This document shows, piece by piece, positions 1 to 5,068 of a DNA stretch of 5,068 bases. The translations under genes were made by a program, and so were the position numbers. The notes beneath the pieces are model-generated. The model was not told the origin of the DNA, did not search any database, and saw only the letters and a list, made by a program, of their open reading frames with translations. This stretch comes from Pseudomonadota bacterium (lineage in GTDB: Bacteria > Myxococcota_A > Polyangia > Polyangiales > Sandaracinaceae), in contig JAEZBP010000172.1 in the NCBI GenBank assembly GCA_023427125.1, positions 1 to 5,068 on the forward strand, read 5' to 3'. Each line of letters opens with the position of its first letter. Position 1 is the stretch's first letter.

Positions 1-1993
1 CATCAGTGTCGTGCTCGCCACGCTCGCGAGCGGCGTGCTGCTCGGGGTGGCGCCGCCGCTGCTCGGCGTGGCCGGCGCGATCCTCGCGCGGAACGAGCTG
101 GCGCCCTCGTGGATCGATCGCCGGCGCACCGTCGCTGCGCTCGCGGTGGGGCTCACCGCGCTGGTGATCGCCGGCGGGGCCGCCCACGCGGTGTGGGCCG
201 ACTACGCCGGCTTCGGATACTGGACCGGCGGCGTCCCGCGGGGAGGCGCGCCGCCCACCTGGGAGGTCGCGATCGAGCGCCTCTTCCACTCGTTCGCGCC
301 GTGGGCCGCGCTGCTCCCGATCGCGCTCGGACGCATGCTGGTGAGCCCGGCTCGCGCGTCTCGCGCTCCTGCGGCGCGCCGCGGCGCGGACGAGGCGGGC
401 GGCCCCTATCGCGACGCCGCTCCCCCGCTTCGGCGGCGCTCCGTGATGCGCGCGATCCCGATCCCCGTCCGCCACCCTGAGGACGGCGCGCTGCGCCTCG
501 CGCTCGTCGGCTGGGTCGCGTTCGGCTACCTGGCGCAGACCCTCTTCACGGCTCGCTACGGCCCCGCCACCTTCCTCCCGCTCGTCGGCGCCGCGGCGGC
601 CGTCGGCCTCTTCCTCCGAGACGTCGAGCGGAGCGAGCGCTCGTGGTGGGGCGCGGCGCTCGTCGCGTTCCTCTTCGTCGGGCTGATCATCCGCGACTAC
701 GCGAAGTACCCGAGCGGGCCGATCGCCGGCCTCGCGGCCGAGGGCATCGAGGTGCCGGAGGCCTTCAAGACCGCAGCTCCCTGGGCGATCGCGCTCGGCG
801 GCTTCGGGCTCCTGCTCGCGCTCGGCCTCGCCGCCGATCCGACGACGGAGCGCAGCCGCGAGGCGCTGCGGCGCAGCGTCCTCGGCCCCCTCGAGCTCAT
901 CAAGGCGCAGTGGAGGCGAGGCGTCGCCGCCAAGATCTGGATGATCCTCGCCGCGTTCGTTCTGATCGGCGTCATCGGCGCGGGCGCGCTCTTCTTGATC
1001 ATCCCCGACATCCTGAGCGCGCAGCTCGGGACGACCTCGCTCGAGCGGCGGGTCGGCGTGGCGCTCTTGGCGCTGCTCCCGGGCGTCGCCGTCGCCGTCG
1101 TGCTCGGGCGCCTCGTGCTCCTCGCCTTCGGGTGGCTCCGGAGCTACCGGCTCGTCCCCGCGCTCGTGGCGGCGCTCGGCGTGGGGACGTACGCGAGCTT
1201 CGTCTACCTGCCCGAGCTCAGCTCGCACTTCTCGCCGCGCGAGGTGTACGACACCTACAACGCGCTCGCCGCGGAGGGCGAGCCGCTCGGCGAGTTCCGC
1301 GTGGGCGGGCGCGCGGCGGCCTACTACGCGACCGGCGAGATCGAAGAGCTCGCCTCGCAGGCGCAGCTGATCGAGTTCCTCGATCAGGATCGGCGCGTCT
1401 GGGCCGCGTTCCGCGCCGACGATCTCGCGGCGGTGAACCGGGACTACCGCCGGCGCACGAACCGGCACCTCTTCATCGCCGACGCGCGCAGCGCGCGGAT
1501 GCTCCTCGCGACCAACCAGCCGGTCGAGGGCAGGCCGAACCGGAACTACCTCGCCGACGCGATCCTCGACGAGCCGCCGCGGCCCCAGCATCCGTCGAAC
1601 ATCAACTTCGACGATCGCGTCGAGCTCCTCGGCATCGATCTCGATCTTCCCCACGGCACCTACGTCGGGCCCGGCGAGGCCTTCACGATCACCTGGTACT
1701 TCCGCGTGATCGCGCCGGTCCCCGGCGGCTACCAGCCCTTCGTGCACATCGACGGGCCCGGCCAGCGCATCAACGGCGACCACGAGCCGGTCGGCGGCCG
1801 CTACCCCGTGCGCCTGTGGGAGCCGGGCGACATCGTCGTCGATCGGCAGGAGCTGCGGGTCCCGGCCAACTACCGGCGCGGCAACCTCACGATCTACATG
1901 GGCTTCTACAGCGGCGAGCAGCGCCTCGAGATCATCCGCGGCCCCGAGGACGACGTGAACCGTGGCCGCGCCGGCATCCTCGAAGTCCGTTGA
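1..1993 (+). CDS. Multi-pass membrane protein, probable GT39/ArnT-like glycosyltransferase C-terminal part (5' end outside window)
   Basis: The reading frame is open to the left edge (first whole codon at position 2), so the gene almost certainly starts upstream. The GTG at 11 lies at the edge of a membrane segment and is unlikely to be the true start. Numbering from that GTG, about ten hydrophobic segments are visible, near residues 2-25, 40-62, 95-112, 163-180, 185-202, 212-227, 256-274, 308-334, 348-374 and 381-400. A soluble region of about 260 residues follows. Residues 536-640 look like a beta-sandwich (WYFRV, FVHID, D-x-x-P, LWEPGDIVVD, IYMGFYSGEQRLEI). This domain pattern is common at the C-terminus of bacterial polyprenyl-phosphate-sugar (GT39-like) transferases that act on the periplasmic side of the membrane. 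The N-terminal acidic catalytic loop of that family would lie outside the window, so enzymatic function is inferred. An Arg/Ala/Pro-rich stretch at residues 112-160 interrupts the membrane region. An unrelated polytopic protein carrying the same tail is the alternative. Confidence 0.72.
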   Translation, partial: ISVVLATLASGVLLGVAPPLLGVAGAILARNELAPSWIDRRRTVAALAVGLTALVIAGGAAHAVWADYAGFGYWTGGVPRGGAPPTWEVAIERLFHSFAPWAALLPIALGRMLVSPARASRAPAARRGADEAGGPYRDAAPPLRRRSVMRAIPIPVRHPEDGALRLALVGWVAFGYLAQTLFTARYGPATFLPLVGAAAAVGLFLRDVERSERSWWGAALVAFLFVGLIIRDYAKYPSGPIAGLAAEGIEVPEAFKTAAPWAIALGGFGLLLALGLAADPTTERSREALRRSVLGPLELIKAQWRRGVAAKIWMILAAFVLIGVIGAGALFLIIPDILSAQLGTTSLERRVGVALLALLPGVAVAVVLGRLVLLAFGWLRSYRLVPALVAALGVGTYASFVYLPELSSHFSPREVYDTYNALAAEGEPLGEFRVGGRAAAYYATGEIEELASQAQLIEFLDQDRRVWAAFRADDLAAVNRDYRRRTNRHLFIADARSARMLLATNQPVEGRPNRNYLADAILDEPPRPQHPSNINFDDRVELLGIDLDLPHGTYVGPGEAFTITWYFRVIAPVPGGYQPFVHIDGPGQRINGDHEPVGGRYPVRLWEPGDIVVDRQELRVPANYRRGNLTIYMGFYSGEQRLEIIRGPEDDVNRGRAGILEVR

Positions 1994-2023
1994 GCCCGGG
2001 CACGCCGTCTCGAGGGACGCCGA

Positions 2024-2044
2024 GCGCGCGTGCGCGCGCCAGCA
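2024..2044. repeat. GC hairpin followed by CCAGCA, copy 1
   Basis: GCGCGCG at 2024-2030 is complementary to CGCGCGC at 2033-2039 and is followed by CCAGCA. The 14-base string TGCGCGCGCCAGCA (2031-2044) recurs exactly at 2134-2147. The perfect pairing leaves only a two-base loop, so the terminal pairs would open in RNA. No T-run follows, so it is not a classical intrinsic terminator. The function is unknown, and part of the symmetry may simply reflect GC-alternating composition. Confidence 0.5.
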
Positions 2045-2045
2045 A

Positions 2046-2070
2046 GCCCGCCGAGCGCAGCGCTCAGGGC
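2046..2070 (+). terminator. Possible 3' hairpin of the membrane-protein transcript
   Basis: GCCC (2046-2049) pairs with GGGC (2067-2070), and GAGCGC (2053-2058) pairs with GCGCTC (2060-2065) around a single A. The two stems are joined by a 3x1 internal loop. The hairpin begins 53 bases after the stop codon of the membrane protein, a reasonable place for a terminator or an mRNA-stabilising structure. There is no downstream T-tract, so intrinsic termination is not demonstrated. Confidence 0.25.
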
Positions 2071-2123
2071 GGACCGGGAGCAAGGGCGAGGGCGCGCGTA
2101 TCGCGATGGCAGGGTCGCGGCCA

Positions 2124-2147
2124 CGCGCGCAAATGCGCGCGCCAGCA
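2124..2147. repeat. GC hairpin followed by CCAGCA, copy 2
   Basis: CGCGCGCA (2124-2131) is the exact reverse complement of TGCGCGCG (2134-2141), with AA between the arms. If the closing A-T pair opens, this gives a seven-pair GC stem with an AAAT loop. CCAGCA follows at 2142-2147, as in copy 1. The element sits about 45-70 bases upstream of the PilZ start, so it falls in that gene's likely promoter or leader region. It has no T-run, and no function can be assigned. Confidence 0.5.
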
Positions 2148-2175
2148 GCACAGGGCTTTCGGTCGGGGCGGGGGT

Positions 2176-2185
2176 GAGGTAAGGA
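2176..2185 (+). promoter_or_regulatory. Overlapping ribosome-binding sites for the TIGR02266-type PilZ gene
   Basis: GAGG at 2176-2179 lies 7 bases before a GTG at 2187, and AAGGA at 2181-2185 lies 7 bases before an in-frame ATG at 2193. Both spacings are good. The ATG is preferred because of its codon and the longer purine match, but the two starts differ by only two residues. Confidence 0.5.
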
Positions 2186-2192
2186 CGTGCCG

Positions 2193-2573
2193 ATGACCGA
2201 CGCGACCGACGACTCCGGGGGAGTCGAACGCCGAACCTACGAGCGCTTCGACGCCGAGCTGAGCGTCGACTGGGCGTCGAGCGACCACTTCCTCTTCTCG
2301 TACATCACGAACATCAGCGAGATGGGGATTTTCATCCGCTCGGACGATCCCCCCGTCGTGGGCACCGTCCTGCGGCTGCGCTTCTCGATCGAAGACGAGC
2401 CCGAGCTCGAGCTCGCCGGGGTCGTCGCGTGGATCAACCCGGTGCGCACCGACCGCGAGAACCTCAACCCCGGCATGGGCGTGCGCTTCACCGAGCTCAC
2501 GCCCGATCAGCGCGAGCGGGTCGTGTCGCTGGTCAAGACCGTCGCGTACCTGCAAGACGGCGCAGGGGACTGA
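2193..2573 (+). CDS. PilZ domain protein, TIGR02266 type (probable c-di-GMP receptor)
   Basis: This is a single-domain cytosolic protein of 126 residues (128 if the GTG at 2187 is used). It carries both halves of the PilZ c-di-GMP-binding signature: RTYER (RxxxR) at residues 14-18 and NISEMG ((D/N)xSxxG) at 40-45. The later block, with the VVGTVLRLRF strand, VVAWINP and LNPGMGVRFTELTPDQRERV, matches the layout of the TIGR02266 subfamily, which is expanded in Myxococcota. PilZ proteins bind cyclic di-GMP and pass the signal to motility, exopolysaccharide or transcription targets, but the partner here cannot be read from the sequence. There is no signal peptide, membrane segment or second domain. 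It is probably monocistronic, since the upstream gene ends about 200 bases away. Its last 13 codons and stop overlap the 3' end of the opposing PilZ gene. Confidence 0.9.
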   Translation: MTDATDDSGGVERRTYERFDAELSVDWASSDHFLFSYITNISEMGIFIRSDDPPVVGTVLRLRFSIEDEPELELAGVVAWINPVRTDRENLNPGMGVRFTELTPDQRERVVSLVKTVAYLQDGAGD

Positions 2574-3012
2574 GAGATCGCCGCGACATCTCCGGTCGCC
2601 GCGGGCGCGGCTTCGGCGGGGTCGCGTTGATCAGGTCGATCCAGACGAGCTCGCGTCGCGGGCGCGCGGAGAGCGGCGGCGGCGTGCCGATCAGCGCGCG
2701 CGCGAGCTGATCTCGCTCGGCGCCGTCGAGGTCGAGGAGCTCGAGGCCCATCGCGTCGGGACCGGTGCGCACGACGCGCGCCCACGCCCAGAGCTCGCTC
2801 GAGGCGCGGCCCGGCGGCGCGAAGCACACGACGACCTCCTCCCCCAACGGGAGCGGCGTCCCGGCCGAGAGCCTCATCCCCTCCGGCGAGAGATCCAGCA
2901 CGCGGTGTCGCCTCGGCAGGTCCCACGCGCGCGCGATGACGTCGGCCTCGAGCGTGACGGCGCGGCGCAGCGACCGACGCGCGCTGGAGACGACCTCGAC
3001 GGAGTGCAGCAT
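2533..3012 (-). CDS. PilZ domain protein with Arg/Pro-rich C-terminal tail
   Basis: This is a predicted cytosolic protein of 159 residues. RSLRR at 13-17 (RxxxR) and DLSPEG at 40-45 (DxSxxG) form an intact c-di-GMP-binding signature. The beta-barrel strands EEVVVCFAPPG and LWAWARVVR and the segment AMGLELLDLDGAERDQL follow to about residue 107. It diverges from the TIGR02266-type PilZ protein encoded opposite it, for example lacking the PGMGVRF block, so the pair is not a recent duplication. Residues 109-159 form a low-complexity tail rich in Arg and Pro, whose last dozen codons are antisense to the neighbouring gene. The ATG at 3012 is chosen as start: it lies 10 bases after the phosphoesterase stop, with only a weak GAG nearby, so translational coupling is likely. 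A TTG at 3048 would add 12 residues and overlap the upstream gene. The output target is unknown. Confidence 0.82.
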   Translation of the reverse strand: MLHSVEVVSSARRSLRRAVTLEADVIARAWDLPRRHRVLDLSPEGMRLSAGTPLPLGEEVVVCFAPPGRASSELWAWARVVRTGPDAMGLELLDLDGAERDQLARALIGTPPPLSARPRRELVWIDLINATPPKPRPRRPEMSRRSLSPLRRLAGTRRS

Positions 3013-3022
3013 CTCTGCATTC

Positions 3023-3958
3023 TCAGCCCCGCGATCCGCCGGGCGCAAGAAAGCCGTCGACCGCGGGCATGTCGACGCCGTGACCGGTGAGCACGTAGCG
3101 GCCGTCCTCCCATCCGCCGCGCACCGCGCGCGTCCCGGTCGGGCCGACGTCGAAGAGCCAGAGGCCCTCGCGCAGATCCTGCGTGGCGCTGCCGGCGCCG
3201 AAGATCGTCGGTCGCACGTCGGGGACCCGCACCGAGAAGCAGCGGTGCACGTGCCCGTGCAGGATCGCGCCGCGCGGGAGCTCTCCGCAGATGCGCAGGA
3301 GCTCGTCCGCGTTGACGAGCCCGTGGAGCGCGGTGTCCGGCCGGCCGTCGGCGAGGCGCGGCGCGTAGTGGGTGATCACGAACACGAAGCGCTCGCGCAC
3401 GCGCGGATCGCGCAGGACGCGAGCGAGCGCGAGCAGCTGGCGCGGCGGGATCATGCCGCTCGAGCGCCAGAGCGGAGAGTTCGGGCGCGCGGAGTTCACG
3501 GCGACCACCGCCACCGAGTCGCCGACGAGGCGGACGAGCGGCCAGTGTCCGTCCGCGAGGTGCTCGGGCAGATCGGTCTCGAGGAGATCGCCGAAGTAAC
3601 GCTCGAAGCGACCGATCGCGTCGTCGACGTAGACGTCGTGGTTGCCCGGCACCGTCACGAAGCCGCGCGGCGCGCGGGTGAGCGGATCGATCGCCTCGCG
3701 CGCCGCGATCAGCTCGGCCTCGGTGCCGAGCACGGTGTAGTCGCCGGTGCAGATCACGAGATCGACCGCGTGCTCGGTGCGAAAGCGGTCGAGCGCCGCG
3801 AGCTTCTCGCGGGTGCGCCGGAAGTGCTTGCCGCGGCGCAGGTAGAGGTTGCCGCCGCCGAGCGCGCGCTTGCCGAGCCACGACTGCCACGGGATCGACG
3901 CGAAGGGGACGTCGAGGTGGACGTCGCTGATGTGCATCACGCGCACGCGCGAGAGCAT
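3023..3958 (-). CDS. Metallophosphoesterase (calcineurin-like, class III phosphodiesterase type)
   Basis: This 311-residue protein contains the full set of dimetal phosphoesterase motifs in order: DVH at 12-14, GDY at 72-74, GNHD at 105-108, the metal-binding His in THYAPR at 196-201, and GHVH at 235-238. The length and motif spacing fit cytosolic single-domain enzymes of the CpdA/GpdQ-like group, which hydrolyse phosphodiesters such as cyclic nucleotides or glycerophosphodiesters. The substrate cannot be told from the sequence. About 58 residues separate the first two motifs, including a basic stretch (residues 41-52). No signal peptide is present. The ATG start fits the family's usual short lead-in to the first strand. 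It lies 15 bases after the argC stop and lacks a Shine-Dalgarno sequence (the preceding bases are CCCCTCCT), which suggests coupling to argC translation. The second PilZ gene follows 10 bases after its stop. Confidence 0.93.
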   Translation of the reverse strand: MLSRVRVMHISDVHLDVPFASIPWQSWLGKRALGGGNLYLRRGKHFRRTREKLAALDRFRTEHAVDLVICTGDYTVLGTEAELIAAREAIDPLTRAPRGFVTVPGNHDVYVDDAIGRFERYFGDLLETDLPEHLADGHWPLVRLVGDSVAVVAVNSARPNSPLWRSSGMIPPRQLLALARVLRDPRVRERFVFVITHYAPRLADGRPDTALHGLVNADELLRICGELPRGAILHGHVHRCFSVRVPDVRPTIFGAGSATQDLREGLWLFDVGPTGTRAVRGGWEDGRYVLTGHGVDMPAVDGFLAPGGSRG

Positions 3959-3973
3959 AGGAGGGGCGCCGCG

Positions 3974-5017
3974 CTACGGCCACATCGCCGGCTGGAGGAG
4001 GCCCGCGCCCTCGTCGAGCCCGAAGCGCACGTTCAGGCACTGGATCGCCTGGCCGCTCGCGCCCTTCACCAGGTTGTCGAGCGTGCCCTGCGCGACGATC
4101 CAGCCGCTGCGAGCGTCGTCGGTGTACGAGACGTGGGCCCGGTTCGATCCGCGCACCCAGAGGGTGTCCGGGCACTCGCCCGCGGCGAGCACGTGGACCG
4201 ACGGCGAGCCGGCGTAGAGCTCCCGCGCGACCTCGGTGCAGCGGGCGGCGTCGACACCGGCGCGGGGCCGCACGTAGCAGGTGCTGAGGATGCCGCGCGT
4301 CATGGGCACGAGGTGCGGCGAGAAGATCACGCGGACGTCACTGCCGGCCGCGCGCGAGAGCTCCTGCTCGATCTCCGGCGCGTGGCGATGGCGGCCCGCG
4401 ATCGAGTAAGCCCGCACGCTCTCCGACGTCTCCGGGAAGTGCGTGCGAGGCTTGGCGGCCCGCCCCGCGCCCGAGACGCCGCTCTTGGCGTCGACCACGA
4501 TCGGGCCCTCGTGCTCGATCAGGCCCGCACGCAGCAGCGGCGCGAGGGGGAGGATCGTCGCGGTCGGATAGCAGCCCGGCACCGCGATCAGATCGGCCGT
4601 GCGGATCGCCTCGCGGTGGAGCTCGGGGAGACCGTAGACCGCCTCCTCGAGGCGATCGGCCGCCGGGTGCTCGCCGTACCACTCGCGGTAGGACTCGACG
4701 GAGCGGAGCCGGAAGTCGGCGGAGAGATCGAGCACCGTGAGCCCCGCGTCACGGAGCGCCGCGACCTTCTCGGCGCTCGCCGCGTGGGGCAGCGCGCAGA
4801 ACACCGCGTCGGCGCGATCGGCGATCGCCGCCGCGTCGAAGGGCGCGACGACCTGATCGAGGATCCCGGCGAGCGCCGGCATGACGCTCGCCACCGGCTC
4901 GCCCGCCGTGCTGTGCCCGACCAGGCCCGCCAGCGAGAGGCCGGGGTGGCCCAGGATCAAGCGGGTCAGCTCCGCCCCGGTGTAGCCGGTAGCGCCCACC
5001 ACCACGACACGGATCAC
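3974..5017 (-). CDS. argC: N-acetyl-gamma-glutamyl-phosphate reductase
   Basis: ArgC catalyses the NADPH-dependent reduction of N-acetyl-glutamyl-5-phosphate to the semialdehyde, the third step of arginine (ornithine) biosynthesis in the cytosol. From the GTG start, the Rossmann motif GATGYTG lies at 8-14, the catalytic cysteine in VPGCYPTA at Cys149, the conserved DAKSGVSGAGR block at 176-186, and the HRHAPEIEQ segment with the catalytic histidine region at 210-218. The C-terminal VRGSNRAHVSY and DNLVKGASGQAIQ blocks are also intact. At 347 residues it matches the longer, common ArgC type. The GTG at 5017 is chosen because it gives the family's normal N-terminus (VIRVVVVGATG) and has GGAG 8 bases upstream. 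An ATG at 5044 with a weaker AGG 7 bases upstream would add nine residues and cannot be excluded. No other arg gene is visible. Two minus-strand genes follow closely. Confidence 0.97.
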   Translation of the reverse strand: MIRVVVVGATGYTGAELTRLILGHPGLSLAGLVGHSTAGEPVASVMPALAGILDQVVAPFDAAAIADRADAVFCALPHAASAEKVAALRDAGLTVLDLSADFRLRSVESYREWYGEHPAADRLEEAVYGLPELHREAIRTADLIAVPGCYPTATILPLAPLLRAGLIEHEGPIVVDAKSGVSGAGRAAKPRTHFPETSESVRAYSIAGRHRHAPEIEQELSRAAGSDVRVIFSPHLVPMTRGILSTCYVRPRAGVDAARCTEVARELYAGSPSVHVLAAGECPDTLWVRGSNRAHVSYTDDARSGWIVAQGTLDNLVKGASGQAIQCLNVRFGLDEGAGLLQPAMWP

Positions 5018-5025
5018 ACTGGTCG

Positions 5026-5029
5026 CTCC
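5026..5029 (-). promoter_or_regulatory. GGAG ribosome-binding site supporting the argC GTG start
   Basis: Read on the minus strand, GGAG ends 8 bases before the GTG at 5017. The rival ATG at 5044 has only AGG (5054-5052) at 7 bases. Together with the usual ArgC N-terminus, this favours the GTG. Confidence 0.45.
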
Positions 5030-5068
5030 GCTACGCGACGGCATCCCGACACCTGCGAACGGCAGCAG

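Noticed and set aside
2024..2147. CRISPR-like array
   Set aside because: There are only two copies of a short 14-base string 103 bases apart, with no regular spacers and no cas genes.
1962..2177. Small plus-strand frame covering the spacer after the membrane protein
   Set aside because: The Arg/Ala/Gln-rich translation reflects the GC repeats, the start lies inside the upstream gene, and no family resemblance is seen.
643..2196. Long plus-strand open frame of 517 codons overlapping the membrane protein and the spacer
   Set aside because: It is extremely Arg/Ala/Pro-rich with no recognisable motif, and it lies in another frame of a gene with clear membrane and domain structure. This is typical of GC-rich shadow frames.
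2064..2555. Minus-strand frame of 163 codons opposite the TIGR02266-type PilZ gene
   Set aside because: It is antisense to a PilZ gene with both signature motifs. It has no motif of its own and no convincing ribosome-binding site.
3959..3966. AGGAGGGG on the plus strand, resembling a strong ribosome-binding site
   Set aside because: No supported plus-strand gene starts downstream. It is the complement of the gap between argC and the phosphoesterase.
2874..4175. Minus-strand open frame of 433 codons spanning argC, the phosphoesterase and the second PilZ gene
   Set aside because: It is Arg-rich low-complexity sequence running out of frame across three genes with intact family motifs, so it is a shadow frame.

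Overview
This window looks like chromosomal DNA from a high-GC (about 70% by eye) member of the Myxococcota, probably of the Sandaracinus/Polyangiales type. The clues are strong GC bias at third codon positions, an Arg/Ala-rich proteome, and a PilZ protein of the TIGR02266 type, a paralogous family first defined in Myxococcus xanthus. The organism is inferred from style, not from a marker gene.

Layout: (1) Positions 1-1993 (+) hold the C-terminal part of a large multi-pass membrane protein. It enters from outside the window and resembles the distal half of GT39/ArnT-like glycosyltransferases, with a periplasmic beta-sandwich tail. (2) Positions 1994-2192 are a GC-rich spacer with two related GCGC hairpins, each followed by the same CCAGCA, and a third hairpin between them. 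(3) Positions 2193-2573 (+) encode a small TIGR02266-type PilZ protein with intact c-di-GMP motifs. (4) On the minus strand, read right to left, lie argC (ending at 3974), a metallophosphoesterase (3958-3023) and a second PilZ protein (3012-2533). They are separated by 15 and 10 bases, so they look like one operon whose promoter lies beyond the right edge.

The two PilZ genes converge and their 3' ends overlap by 41 bases, so there is no room for a terminator between them. This is the most distinctive arrangement seen here. ArgC is an arginine biosynthesis enzyme. The phosphoesterase and the two PilZ proteins suggest nucleotide or second-messenger signalling, but nothing in the sequence shows that they work together.

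I found no CRISPR array, insertion sequence, tRNA or rRNA, or obvious phage or defence gene, and no convincing new multi-gene system. The window is mostly ordinary chromosome with a few local oddities, listed as findings.
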